This document shows, piece after piece, positions 30,782 through 39,497 of a stretch of 64,000 nt of DNA; the first letter of the stretch is position 1, and every line of letters starts with the position of its first letter. The position numbers were made by a program, and so were the translations under genes. The notes beneath the pieces are model-generated. The model searched no databases. It worked only from the letters and a program-made list of their open reading frames with translations, and was not told where the DNA came from. This DNA comes from Amphritea pacifica (GTDB taxonomy: Bacteria; Pseudomonadota; Gammaproteobacteria; Pseudomonadales; Balneatricaceae). The DNA lies in NCBI RefSeq assembly GCF_016924145.1, contig NZ_JAFFZO010000023.1:19100-83099 (forward strand). The letters are read 5' to 3'.

Positions 30782-31765
30782 ATGTTTAACGCCCTGGTGT
30801 TGGAGCAGGAGGAGGGGAAAACCCTGTCAGCAGTCAAACAGCTTGATCTGAGTGATCTGCCCGATGAGGATGTGCTGGTTAAAGTGAGCTACTCCTCACT
30901 TAATTATAAAGATGGACTGGCGATCACGGGGAGCGGGAAAATCGTTCATACATTTCCCATGGTACCAGGAATCGATCTTGCGGGTGTCGTCACCGAGTCC
31001 CGTAGTCCGCAATACCAGGCGGGTGATCAGGTCATTATGACCGGCTGGAGTGTTGGTGAACGCTACTGGGGCGGATATAGCCAGTATGCGCGGATGAAGC
31101 CGGAGTGGCTGGTTAAACTGCCTCAGGGAATGGATGCCGCCAAAGCGATGTCTATCGGCACAGCGGGTTTAACTGCGATGCTCTGTGTGATGGCGCTGGA
31201 GGAGGGGGGAATTACCCCGGATCGTGGGACCGTAGTGGTTACTGGCGCGGCAGGTGGTGTCGGGAGTGTTGCGGTGGCGATTCTCAGTCAGTTGGGGTAT
31301 ACCGTCGCGGCGGTGACTGGACGGGAATCCAGCCACGAGTATCTGCGTGGCCTGGGGGCCAGCGAATTTTTGACCCGGGCTGAGATGGCTGAAGCATCGC
31401 GGCCGCTGGAAAAACAGCGCTGGGCAGGTGCCATCGACACTGTCGGGGATACTATTCTGGCCCGGGTGCTGGCTGAGACCGATTATCGGGGCACCGTTGC
31501 CGCCTGTGGTCTGGCGGGCGGTTACAAACTGCCAACGACGGTCATGCCGTTTATTCTGCGCAATGTGCGCCTGCAGGGTGTTGATTCAGTCATGTGCCCG
31601 GTAGATATCCGCACCCAGGCCTGGAACCGACTACTAACCGATCTGCCTGACAGTGCCTTAGGCGATATCTCCAGTGTGATCGGACTGGCCGATCTGCCCC
31701 AGGCAGCGGCGGATATTGTAGCGGGTAAGATTCAGGGGCGTACGCTGGTTGATCCCAATAAGTGA
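30782..31765 (+). CDS. acuI: Acrylyl-CoA reductase AcuI (YhdH)
   Basis: AcuI is an NADPH-dependent medium-chain reductase that turns acryloyl-CoA into propionyl-CoA. In marine bacteria it detoxifies acrylate made from DMSP. The 327-residue protein has the family start MFNALVLEQ, the MDR motif GIDLAGVV, the nucleotide-binding GAAGGVGSVAVAILSQLGY-like glycine motif (about 155-175) and the C-terminal KIQGRTLVDPNK, all typical of YhdH/AcuI. A GAGG site precedes the ATG. It is divergent from a GntR regulator with two operator-like sites between them, and ends at a terminator. DMSP lyase or dmdA genes are not in the window, so a DMSP role is an inference. Confidence 0.93.
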   Translation: MFNALVLEQEEGKTLSAVKQLDLSDLPDEDVLVKVSYSSLNYKDGLAITGSGKIVHTFPMVPGIDLAGVVTESRSPQYQAGDQVIMTGWSVGERYWGGYSQYARMKPEWLVKLPQGMDAAKAMSIGTAGLTAMLCVMALEEGGITPDRGTVVVTGAAGGVGSVAVAILSQLGYTVAAVTGRESSHEYLRGLGASEFLTRAEMAEASRPLEKQRWAGAIDTVGDTILARVLAETDYRGTVAACGLAGGYKLPTTVMPFILRNVRLQGVDSVMCPVDIRTQAWNRLLTDLPDSALGDISSVIGLADLPQAAADIVAGKIQGRTLVDPNK

Positions 31766-31795
31766 GATAGCGCTTCGCAGCTTGCCAGGAAAAAC

Positions 31796-31825
31796 AAAAA
31801 GGAGATTTAAATGGCCTCCTTTTTT
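31796..31825 (+). terminator. Rho-independent terminator after acuI
   Basis: AAAAAGGAG and CTCCTTTTT arms flank an 11-base loop, followed by more T residues. The convergent TfoX C-domain gene ends at 31850, so it may serve both. Confidence 0.85.
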
Positions 31826-31849
31826 AGTTACTGAGCTTTTATTAAAGCG

Positions 31850-32155
31850 TTATGGCGGGGGGAGTTTTATCCCTTCTGCCTGAAACAGTGCTTCCAGTTC
31901 CCGGTAGCCTTCCAACTCTGTTAGTAAGCGGCTCTTTTCATGTTTAGCTATTCTGAGCCAGCTTTCGCCTTCAATGGCGCCAACCATCGCGTAGAGAAAG
32001 TTCAGGCTGGGAGCGGTACTGCACTCATTTTTGAGCCGGATAAAAGCCCGGATAGCGCCTATCTCTCGCAACGCTTCGGGAGTGTTGATGCCAACCTCTG
32101 TCAGCCAGGCTTCAGATTTTGGTCCTAATCCGGGCAGGTCTCTTAATCGGGTCAT
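31850..32155 (-). CDS. TfoX C-terminal domain protein
   Basis: This is a 101-residue stand-alone copy of the helix-hairpin-helix-like C-terminal domain of TfoX/Sxy (LRDLPGLGPKSEAWLTEVGINTPEALREIGA-like, residues 3-33). Full TfoX proteins activate natural competence, but single C-domain proteins have no settled role. Its ATG overlaps the stop of nnrS (ATGA), so the two are translationally coupled. Confidence 0.88.
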   Translation of the reverse strand: MTRLRDLPGLGPKSEAWLTEVGINTPEALREIGAIRAFIRLKNECSTAPSLNFLYAMVGAIEGESWLRIAKHEKSRLLTELEGYRELEALFQAEGIKLPPP

Positions 32156-33339
32156 CCAAACTGTCCATCTAATCGGGGTTTCAACAGAATCGGAGTATAA
32201 GGGATCAGAAACAGCCCCCAGGCGATAATCCAGAGTCCACCGGAGATATGGATCGCCAGGCTGTGCAGTTCCGGAACCATCGGCATAAAGACTCTGACTG
32301 AGCCCGCAGCAACCATCAGGATAAACGCCATAACGGTTATTTTAGTCAGTTTTAATGGCCGTGCCGTATGGCCCAGCGATACCCGGGCCATCATGCCGAG
32401 CGTCATCGATCCGATCGCCCCGGCGGCGAACGCATGGGTGGCGATATAGGGCGATAACTGAGTTATTCCGCTGACCGCTTCAAGGGCAAAACCCAGGGGG
32501 ATAAACAGATAGGCGACATGCAGAATCCAGATGAGCGGGTTGCGTCTCATGCGTGGTTTGAACCAGCCTGCCAGGCGAATCAGGTTCAGCACTGCGCTAA
32601 GTGCTGCAAGCAGAAGGGCAACAGAGTTGAACTGGAACAGGTTGGCGATGAGCCAGCCAAATGCTACCGGGATCACTGATTTCTCAATCCAGGTGAAGCG
32701 TTTTGCTTCAAATGCCAGTGCCCGTTCAGTAAAGAAAGGGATAACCCGGCCACCCATGACGACCATGACGACTACGATCAGTCCCAGTTCCAGATCCATT
32801 CCCTGAGCCAGAGTTGATTCAGTAATGCCCAGAAGTTGCAGGTGAATCAACAGATTAGCAAAGCTCATGGCGATCAGAATAACCGTGAAAATCAGGTTTT
32901 TGTAATTGCCGGAGCGGATGATCGGCAGCCCGATAGACAGGGCGACCAGCGGCAGAAACAACAGGTCGGTCACCGCGATTAATGGCGCAGGTAGCGGCAC
33001 AATAAACTCGGAGATCAGTGGCAGCAGCCGGGCCGCCAGCCAGAACAGGAAGAGTCCTGCCAGTTTTGCGCCGAAGGGGGTCTGGATCGAGGTCCAGTTG
33101 CGCACCGCCGTCAGCAGAAATCCGGCAATCACTGCCGCGGCATAGCCAAATAGCATCTCGTGACCATGCCATATCTGACTGATCTGGTAATAGCGATAGG
33201 TCGCCTGACCTGATCCCAGCAACATCAGCCAGAGCAGCATCAGCAGCAGGCCCGAGAGCGCCGCGAATAAAAAGAAGGGCCTGAAGCCCAGGTTAAACAG
33301 AGCAAAGCGCTTGCCCTGATGGGGTTCCTGAATCTGCAT
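32152..33339 (-). CDS. nnrS: NnrS-family haem/copper membrane protein
   Basis: NnrS proteins are polytopic haem- and copper-containing inner-membrane proteins that protect cells against nitrosative stress during denitrification. The 395-residue protein has about 12 membrane helices and the family motifs FNLGFRPFFLFAALSG (near residue 15), WHGHEMLFGYAAAVIAGFLLTA-like (near residue 57), GGRVIPFFTERAL and the late THAFAAGAIGSMTLGMMARV-like segment. The His residues in WHGHEM and THAF are likely metal or haem ligands. No nitrite or nitric-oxide reductase genes lie nearby. It is coupled to the TfoX C-domain gene. Confidence 0.92.
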   Translation of the reverse strand: MQIQEPHQGKRFALFNLGFRPFFLFAALSGLLLMLLWLMLLGSGQATYRYYQISQIWHGHEMLFGYAAAVIAGFLLTAVRNWTSIQTPFGAKLAGLFLFWLAARLLPLISEFIVPLPAPLIAVTDLLFLPLVALSIGLPIIRSGNYKNLIFTVILIAMSFANLLIHLQLLGITESTLAQGMDLELGLIVVVMVVMGGRVIPFFTERALAFEAKRFTWIEKSVIPVAFGWLIANLFQFNSVALLLAALSAVLNLIRLAGWFKPRMRRNPLIWILHVAYLFIPLGFALEAVSGITQLSPYIATHAFAAGAIGSMTLGMMARVSLGHTARPLKLTKITVMAFILMVAAGSVRVFMPMVPELHSLAIHISGGLWIIAWGLFLIPYTPILLKPRLDGQFG

Positions 33340-33484
33340 AAAAATTTACTCACCCTGGTTCACTGTTCAAAGAACATAAAAAATAATGGTATCTGGTGCT
33401 TCAATGGCTGCAAGAGCATTTTTTCTCTGCCGGGTAGAGTAGAATCGGATCATTCTTAATGAGATTCTGTCCCGGCGAGTGTGT

Positions 33485-34375
33485 ATGCGGTTCAAATTAC
33501 CCGGTTTTATCCTCTTTGTATGCAGCCAGCTTTTATCTGTTTCAGCATCTGAAGCAGGTATCAGTGTGACAGATAACCGGGGGCGGGTGATTGATATTGC
33601 TCAACCGGCCCGGCGGGTTATCGCGTTGTCGCCGCATATTACCGAAAACCTGTTTGCTATCGGTGCCGGGGATTATATTTCCGGTGTGGTCAGTCACAGC
33701 GATTATCCTGCTGAAGCGTTGAATGTACCGGTGATCGGCGATTCTCAGAGCTTTAATCTTGAAGCGATTATCGCCCTGAAGCCTGATCTGGTGGTCGCCT
33801 GGGCGGGAGGTAATCCGCATCTTCCGCTGCAGCGCCTGGAACAGATGGGTATTCCTGTTTACTACTCAGATCCTAAAGTGTTCAGTGACATTCCCTATAA
33901 CCTGCGGGCATTGGGGCAGCTATTACAGCTACCTGAAGGCGAACATCAGGCGACGCTGTTTGAGGAACGTTTGCAAACACTACAGCAACAGTATGCTGGC
34001 AGAACCCGGTTACGGGTTTTTTATCAGCTCTGGAATCAGCCGCTGATGACTGTTAACCAGGGACAGATGGTGAGTCAGGTTATTCGCTTGTGTGGTGGGG
34101 AAAATCTGTTTGCCGGACATCGGGAGGCGATTCCCCGTCTGGGGGTAGAGTCGGTGCTGCTGATGGATCCGCAGGTGATTCTGACGGGGAGAAATCTCCC
34201 GGATGGCTGGGAGCAGCAGTGGCAGGCATGGCCCGCTCTGTCGGCCGCCCGGTATGGCCAGTTTTACCGTCTCAACGAAGATCTGCTATACCGTCCAACC
34301 ATGCGCTTGCTGGACGGTGCACAGCAGATGTGTGAAGCGCTGCAGCAGGCGCGGATGGTCGTTGAATCGCAGTAG
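33485..34375 (+). CDS. btuF: Cobalamin-binding periplasmic protein (BtuF-like)
   Basis: This class III solute-binding protein probably delivers vitamin B12 to a BtuCD-type ABC importer. A signal peptide (MRFKLPGFILFVCSQLLSVSASEA-like, about 22-25 residues) is followed by RVIALSPHITENLFAIGAGDYISGVV-like, the family's opening strand-helix, and DLVVAWAGGNP. An in-frame GTG at 33479 would add two residues; the ATG at 33485 is preferred. Its placement near btuB, a cobalamin adenosyltransferase and a cobalamin riboswitch supports B12 over iron-siderophore binding. The permease and ATPase genes are not in the window. Confidence 0.87.
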   Translation: MRFKLPGFILFVCSQLLSVSASEAGISVTDNRGRVIDIAQPARRVIALSPHITENLFAIGAGDYISGVVSHSDYPAEALNVPVIGDSQSFNLEAIIALKPDLVVAWAGGNPHLPLQRLEQMGIPVYYSDPKVFSDIPYNLRALGQLLQLPEGEHQATLFEERLQTLQQQYAGRTRLRVFYQLWNQPLMTVNQGQMVSQVIRLCGGENLFAGHREAIPRLGVESVLLMDPQVILTGRNLPDGWEQQWQAWPALSAARYGQFYRLNEDLLYRPTMRLLDGAQQMCEALQQARMVVESQ

Positions 34376-34405
34376 CTGTTCAGCATCAGGTGCACTTTCT
34401 GAGTA

Positions 34406-34678
34406 TTACTCTGTCAGGCCTTTGAAAAACGATTTGGTGTCCTGTGCGGCTTTTTTGGTCGCATCCCACGCCGTTTCGGCACCTGCCTTGGTGCTGCAGG
34501 CTGCCCGCGCTGCGACGCATTTGGATTTACAGCCGGTCACGGCGGCTTCATCGGTCATATGTTTAACTTCGCACTTCGTTTCGCACCAGGTCTGCTCATC
34601 AGCGCAGTCTGCCTGAGCCAGTGGTGCTAAAAGCGAGGCTAAAAGGGCAATTGTCAGTGGAGCGATAAAACGCAACAT
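34406..34678 (-). CDS. Small secreted cysteine-rich protein of unknown function
   Basis: I do not recognise this 90-residue protein. From the ATG at 34678 it has a clear signal peptide (MLRFIAPLTIALLASLLAPLAQA, cut before DCADE). The mature part has six cysteines spaced C-x7-C-x3-C..C-x3-C-x6-C, which suggests disulphide-bonded helices or metal binding. A longer frame opens at 34717 but would put a hydrophilic leader before the signal. It converges on btuF and lies downstream of the cobalamin adenosyltransferase on the same strand, so it might be read from the btuB riboswitch transcript or its own promoter. A role in B12 uptake is only a neighbourhood guess. Confidence 0.72.
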   Translation of the reverse strand: MLRFIAPLTIALLASLLAPLAQADCADEQTWCETKCEVKHMTDEAAVTGCKSKCVAARAACSTKAGAETAWDATKKAAQDTKSFFKGLTE

Positions 34679-34753
34679 ATCGGTTTCTCTCTTTTGCTGT
34701 TTATATTGGTTAATCATAACCGCATCATAACATGCGGCCCCTGCGGACTTATG

Positions 34754-35338
34754 TTACCCGCCCTGTTGCTCAGGTTTATGAGCAGGTTTGCGCGGCTGCC
34801 ATAATACTTCTTCACCGCCGCTCTGTCGTGCCAGTACCCGGGCAGCAACAAACAGCAGATCCGAGAAGCGGTTCAGGTAGGTAGCGCTTAACGGATTGAC
34901 CATTTCCTGGTCGGCCAGTTCCACCATCCGTCGCTCAGCCCGGCGGCAAACGCTGCGGGCCTGATGGCACAGCGCTGCGGCCCGGTTGCCACCCGGAAGG
35001 ATAAACTCCTTCAGGGGCGGCAGTTGGCTGTTGAGGGCGTCAATCTGTTGCTCCATCTGCGTTATCACTTCAGTGTTGATAACGGTGTAGCCCGGATCCG
35101 CCACAGCCAGCTCACCCCCCAGATCAAACAGATCGTTCTGGCACTGTAGCAGCAGTATCCTTAACGGTTCCTGAGCGGGCAGTTCAGCAATCAGAACCCC
35201 CAGCAGGCAGTTCAGTTCATCGGTATCCCCCAGCGCTTCGATGCGCGGGTGGTATTTGGTTACCTTGCTGCCGTTGGCCAGCGAGGTGGTGCCTTTGTCG
35301 CCGCTGCGGGTGTAGATTTTTGTCAGGCGGTTGGCCAT
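34754..35338 (-). CDS. Cob(I)alamin adenosyltransferase, PduO type
   Basis: This enzyme transfers the adenosyl group of ATP to cob(I)alamin to make adenosylcobalamin. The 194-residue protein has the PduO-type ATP-binding N-terminus (IYTRSGDKGTTSLANGSKV, residues 8-26), GDTDELNCLLG and the helix RSVCRRAERRMVEL, all diagnostic, so it is not of the CobA/BtuR type. An AAAGGA ribosome site precedes the ATG. It lies just downstream of btuB on the same strand but after a terminator, so it may depend on read-through or its own promoter. Confidence 0.95.
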   Translation of the reverse strand: MANRLTKIYTRSGDKGTTSLANGSKVTKYHPRIEALGDTDELNCLLGVLIAELPAQEPLRILLLQCQNDLFDLGGELAVADPGYTVINTEVITQMEQQIDALNSQLPPLKEFILPGGNRAAALCHQARSVCRRAERRMVELADQEMVNPLSATYLNRFSDLLFVAARVLARQSGGEEVLWQPRKPAHKPEQQGG

Positions 35339-35357
35339 CAGAGTGTCCTTTAAATAA

Positions 35358-35385
35358 AAAAGGCTGAATAAAACTATTCAGCCTT
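35358..35385 (-). terminator. Rho-independent terminator after btuB
   Basis: On the minus strand a perfect 10-bp stem (AAGGCTGAAT / ATTCAGCCTT) is followed by a T-run. It sits between btuB and the adenosyltransferase gene, which are transcribed in the same direction. Confidence 0.88.
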
Positions 35386-35407
35386 GGAGTGACTTGCTTC
35401 AGTTGAA

Positions 35408-37228
35408 TTAAAAGCTATATCGGGCCGAAACGGTTAACAAGCGATCCTGATTATTATACCCGGGATTGGTTTGATACGCCTTGTCGAACAGGTTTTCAAT
35501 CCGGCTTCCAAGCGTCCATTCAGGGGTTGCCTGATAGGCTGTATAGAGATTTACCACGGTAAAAGCGGGTAGTGAACTGCTGTTATCCAGGCTGGTATAG
35601 CGTTTACCCTCCCAGATGATTTCACTGCCAGCAGACCATTGATTGGCCGCGTAGCTCATCTGCCATTTAACTGTATCCTGTGGCCGGAAACGTAGTTTTT
35701 TCCCTGTCGCTGCATCTTTGGCATTCACATACTGATATGCCAGAGTATGGTTCCAGTGGCCATAACTTATCTGGTAACTGGCATCCACACCTTCGATTTC
35801 TGCTTTGTTGGTATTTTCCACTGTGGTGAAACTATCATTTATGCTGATCAGGTTGCGGATATTGGTTTTGTAGACACTAACTTCCCAGTTAGATACGCCA
35901 TGACCTGAAAAGCTGATCTCTGTGGTTTCAGATTCTTCCGGTTTCAGGTCAGGATTTCCCTGATAGCCGAAGCTCAGAGGATAATACAGGTCATCAAAGG
36001 TAGGGGCTTTGAATGCTGTACCGTGGCTTATGGCTATTTTCACCGGTTTAAACTGGTAGGCGTATCCCGCACTGTAGGTGGTATTCTCGCCAAACTGCTC
36101 ATCATCGGTAAAGCGGCCACTTAACTCAGCCTGATAGTGATCGCCCTCCTGGAGCAGGCCGACAAAGGCCGCTTTGGTGTCCCGGCTATTCACTGTATAG
36201 CTCTGTGTGCTGTCGGCCAGATTATCATTCAGAAAATCCAGCCCGGCGGAAATAGAGGTGTTGTTAATGTAGACCGTGTTAAGCCAGTTTACTTGCTGTC
36301 GTTCGGTGACATAGCGGGAACCATTCTTGCGGCTGATACCGTTACCGTAAGTCAGGTTGTCATCTTTGACATAGGCGGCGCTCAGGGCACTATCGAAACT
36401 ATCACCCGAATACTGGATGTGGGCAGAGTAGAGTTCATTCTCAAAATCGGACTCGTTGCCTCCCCAGGTGGTGTCGAACTCGCTGTTACCCTGCCATTTT
36501 ATGGCCTGGAGATTCAGGTCAACCCGCTCAGCTAACTGCTGGTCAATGGCAATATTCGCGGACAGATTGCGATAACCGTCTTTATCAAACTCTGCATCAT
36601 CCTTAACATCGATCCCATCATGATGATCGGCCGAGAGTGCAACCGAGATGCTGCCAGTGTCACTATAGGGCTGAGAATAGGTGCCGGATAACTTATGTGT
36701 ACCCTGTTCACCGAGAGTCAGGGCAACTGAGCCGGAGGCCTTTTGCTTACCCCTTTTAGTGAATATCTGGATAATCCCGCCAATGGCATCGGAGCCATAG
36801 AGGGCCGAACGGGGACCTCTGACAAACTCAATTTTTTCAATCTGATCCACCGGAATCAGTTCCAGACGAGTGCCTGCCGCTGTCGGTGTTCCAATGCGGA
36901 TACCATTAACCAGAATCAGGGTGTGATCGGACTCAGTTCCGCGGGTGTAGAGTGCAGCAGACTGACCGCGGGCACCGCTGCTGGTGAAGTTAACACCGGG
37001 TAACAGGTTGATCGCCGCTTTAGCGGAATCCACCTGGGAGCGCTGGATATCTTCAGCAGTCACTACGGATACCGAGGCGATAGTTTCTGTAATCGGTTGC
37101 TCAATCAGGTTAGCGGATACAACAACAGTATCGAGGGTGTGTTGTTGTGTTGTTTCCTGCGCCATAGCCGTAGCAGAGATCAGCGCCGTGCCCATCAGCA
37201 CTGCCTGATAAAGGGGGGATATTTTCAT
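35408..37228 (-). CDS. btuB: TonB-dependent vitamin B12 receptor BtuB
   Basis: BtuB is an outer-membrane 22-strand barrel that imports cobalamins using TonB energy. The 606-residue protein has a signal peptide (about 1-23), a TonB box (LDTVVVSA, about residue 32-39), a plug domain (about 45-155, with VNGIRIGTP and FVRGPRSALYGSDAIGGII-like) and a barrel ending in the typical terminal Phe (SARYSF). It sits under a cobalamin riboswitch, which fixes the substrate call. An AGGAAG site precedes the ATG. Confidence 0.95.
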   Translation of the reverse strand: MKISPLYQAVLMGTALISATAMAQETTQQHTLDTVVVSANLIEQPITETIASVSVVTAEDIQRSQVDSAKAAINLLPGVNFTSSGARGQSAALYTRGTESDHTLILVNGIRIGTPTAAGTRLELIPVDQIEKIEFVRGPRSALYGSDAIGGIIQIFTKRGKQKASGSVALTLGEQGTHKLSGTYSQPYSDTGSISVALSADHHDGIDVKDDAEFDKDGYRNLSANIAIDQQLAERVDLNLQAIKWQGNSEFDTTWGGNESDFENELYSAHIQYSGDSFDSALSAAYVKDDNLTYGNGISRKNGSRYVTERQQVNWLNTVYINNTSISAGLDFLNDNLADSTQSYTVNSRDTKAAFVGLLQEGDHYQAELSGRFTDDEQFGENTTYSAGYAYQFKPVKIAISHGTAFKAPTFDDLYYPLSFGYQGNPDLKPEESETTEISFSGHGVSNWEVSVYKTNIRNLISINDSFTTVENTNKAEIEGVDASYQISYGHWNHTLAYQYVNAKDAATGKKLRFRPQDTVKWQMSYAANQWSAGSEIIWEGKRYTSLDNSSSLPAFTVVNLYTAYQATPEWTLGSRIENLFDKAYQTNPGYNNQDRLLTVSARYSF

Positions 37229-37243
37229 TGTACTTCCTGTTTA

Positions 37244-37262
37244 GTGCACCCACCGTGCACTT
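37244..37262 (-). promoter_or_regulatory. Hairpin between riboswitch and btuB ribosome site
   Basis: A perfect 7-bp stem (AGTGCAC / GTGCACT, 5-base loop) lies between the B12 box and the AGGAAG ribosome site of btuB. It is a likely part of the expression platform that controls translation initiation. The role is inferred from position. Confidence 0.55.
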
Positions 37263-37277
37263 AAAGAGTGAACTGAC

Positions 37278-37475
37278 TACTGGCCGGTCTCCGGGCTGGT
37301 AACCTGATCAGTATCTTGCTGATCCGTCACTGACGCCTTCCCATTACAGTGGCATATGTCAGTTTCGCAGTTACTTACCGTTGCGGGGGCAGCGCTGGAA
37401 TTGCTCTGTTTAGAAGCGCACCAGACTTCCCGATTAACCCTGGCTGTTGTGTCAGCGTCGGGCACCAGTAGAACG
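37278..37475 (-). ncRNA. Cobalamin riboswitch
   Basis: Read on the minus strand, the leader of btuB contains the ordered conserved blocks of the cobalamin aptamer: GGTGCC near the 5' end, GGGAAG..TGGTG, GCTGCCCCCGCAACGGTAA, GCCACTG, GGGAAGGCG and the B12 box AGCCCGGAGACCGGCC (37282-37297). Adenosylcobalamin binding would lower btuB expression. It fills most of the 327-base gap between ppk2 and btuB. Confidence 0.95.
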
Positions 37476-37555
37476 AGGCGCTACTCTATGTTGCGGTTGC
37501 GCCCGGGTCAAATGAAAATGTGTCAGGTGTTTATGAAGGCAGCTAATCTATTCCT

Positions 37556-38419
37556 CTAGTCAATCTCAGGTATATGTTTTTTGCTGAACTGCGGTGTGCG
37601 ATCCATAGCATCGGCAACGATATTGCTGTCCGGCGTCAGGTCAGTCTTTGTGTCTTTGTTTTCATAGGGCAGGGCGTTCAGGACGATTTTCATGACATTC
37701 AACCGGGCGCGTTTCTTGTCATCCGACATGATGGTTGTCCAGGGGGCAAACTCTGTATGGGTATAGTGGTACATCGCCTCTTTGGCTTTGGTGTACTCCT
37801 TCCACCGTTCTACCGATGCCAGGTCCATGGGGCTCAGTTTCCAGTGTTTCAGCGGGTCTTCACGGCGTTCATCGAAGCGTCGTTGTTGCTCCCGCTGATT
37901 CACCGAGAACCAGAATTTGAACAGACGTACACCACTTTCGACCAGCATCTGTTCCAGCATCGGTGTGTGTTTCAGAAACAGCTTGTACTCCTCTTCTGAG
38001 CAGAACTCCATTACCCGTTCCACACCCGCACGGTTGTACCAGGAACGGTCAAACAGCACGATCTCACCGGCATTGGGCAGATGCTGCAGATAGCGTTGGA
38101 AGTACCACTGCCCCTGTTCGGTGCTGGAGGGCTTGTTCAGGGCAACGATACGGGCTCCCCGGGGGTTAAGGTGCTCGGTAAAACGCTGAATCGCGCCCCC
38201 TTTGCCTGCTGCGTCCCGTCCTTCAAAAATGATGATCACTTTCTGGCCGGTCTCTTTGATCCAGTTTTGCATTTTCAGCAACTCGATCTGCAGCTTCTGT
38301 TTCTCTTTTATATACTTTTTCTTAGAGAGCTTGGTATCGTAAGGGTAATCCTCTCCCAGACCTTGCGACAGACGGCGCTCTGATGGGTTCATCTCAGTAT
38401 GTTTCTTTGTCATGTTCAT
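37556..38419 (-). CDS. ppk2: Polyphosphate kinase 2 (class I)
   Basis: PPK2 enzymes use inorganic polyphosphate to phosphorylate nucleoside diphosphates, or run the reverse reaction. The 287-residue single-domain protein has Walker A GRDAAGKGG (67-75), Walker B VLFDRSWYNRAGVERVM-like and the lid region RREDPLKHWKLSPMD. The length fits class I (ADP/GDP). It stands alone between the btuB riboswitch and panE, with 56 bases to panE on the same strand. Confidence 0.95.
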   Translation of the reverse strand: MNMTKKHTEMNPSERRLSQGLGEDYPYDTKLSKKKYIKEKQKLQIELLKMQNWIKETGQKVIIIFEGRDAAGKGGAIQRFTEHLNPRGARIVALNKPSSTEQGQWYFQRYLQHLPNAGEIVLFDRSWYNRAGVERVMEFCSEEEYKLFLKHTPMLEQMLVESGVRLFKFWFSVNQREQQRRFDERREDPLKHWKLSPMDLASVERWKEYTKAKEAMYHYTHTEFAPWTTIMSDDKKRARLNVMKIVLNALPYENKDTKTDLTPDSNIVADAMDRTPQFSKKHIPEID

Positions 38420-38475
38420 ATCCTTGATAACCGATAAATATTGATAAAGCGTCTCACGACACTGAAACAGCGCTG

Positions 38476-39378
38476 TTATTCCCCACTCAGCCCCCGGACA
38501 GCTTCGAGCACCAGGCGGTTAGCGGGTGTGGCTACGCCAGCCTGATCGGCAATCCGGCAGAGATAACCGGTGATGGTTTCAATCTCTGTTGGACGGTTGT
38601 GGCATACATCCTGTTGCATCGAGGAGTGGTTGTTGCCGGTCAGTTCTGCCACGTCCCAGGCTTCCTCCATCAGTTTGCGGTCAAACAGGGAGATCCCCAA
38701 TGCGCTGGTGACCTCATCGACCTCTTTGCAGATCTGCGCCATCGCTGCCCGACGGTCGTCATACTTCAGCAACTCGCCATTGCGGCAGTTAAACAGCGCG
38801 GTAAGTGGATTGATAGCACAGTTAATCGCCAGTTTACGCCACAGTACCGTTTCAATGTCGGCTGCATAGCGCAGCTGATGATCAACCCCTTGCAGCTCCT
38901 GAAACAGGCAGTCATTGTCACTATCAGACAGTCTTCCGATATGGGTTTCGCCAATGCCCGCCCTGATCAGACTGAAGGGCTGATCAAAGTAAGCGCCATC
39001 CGTTGTGCTGCCTGCCCAGATCTCCAATTCAGGATGTTCATCTCTCAGCTGTTGCTGCGGCCCCATCCCGTTGTGCAACAGTAAAACCTTTGTACCGGCC
39101 GAAATGCGCTGTTTGACTGAGGCAAATGCGTCAGCTACCGCAAACGACTTCGTGGTAATCAGCAGGTAGTCGATAGGATCATCACAGTCAGCCAGTTGTG
39201 CCTGGGTATCAAACCACTGGATTGTGTCATCATGGGTGATCGAAAACCGGCCCGTTTCATTGTACTGAGAGAGCTTGTCCTGTGTACGTAAAATCAGTGT
39301 GACCTGATGGCCGGCAGTGCGTAACTTTGCTGCCCAGAGCAGGCCTATCGCGCCAGCGCCCAGAATATGCCAGTGCAT
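38476..39378 (-). CDS. panE: 2-dehydropantoate 2-reductase
   Basis: PanE reduces ketopantoate to pantoate with NADPH in pantothenate and CoA synthesis. The 300-residue protein has the N-terminal Rossmann motif HILGAGAIGLLWAAKL, the catalytic-Lys segment LAINCAINPLTALFNCRNGELL-like and the C-terminal EIETITGYLCRIADQAGVATP-like. The family includes paralogues with other substrates, so the symbol is probable rather than certain. It is divergent from yajQ. Confidence 0.92.
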   Translation of the reverse strand: MHWHILGAGAIGLLWAAKLRTAGHQVTLILRTQDKLSQYNETGRFSITHDDTIQWFDTQAQLADCDDPIDYLLITTKSFAVADAFASVKQRISAGTKVLLLHNGMGPQQQLRDEHPELEIWAGSTTDGAYFDQPFSLIRAGIGETHIGRLSDSDNDCLFQELQGVDHQLRYAADIETVLWRKLAINCAINPLTALFNCRNGELLKYDDRRAAMAQICKEVDEVTSALGISLFDRKLMEEAWDVAELTGNNHSSMQQDVCHNRPTEIETITGYLCRIADQAGVATPANRLVLEAVRGLSGE

Positions 39379-39497
39379 ATGTTCAGAGTCCTATGCCGAA
39401 ATGGGGTATGTGTATCACCATCATAACGGTATGATAGGCAGGATAAAACATATTAGGCCGCGGGCGAGCGGCAGACCTGCTTTAAGGAGTATTCTCG

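Noticed and set aside
37277-37559. Short frames on both strands within the btuB leader
   Set aside because: They fall over the conserved cobalamin riboswitch and have no supporting ribosome sites.
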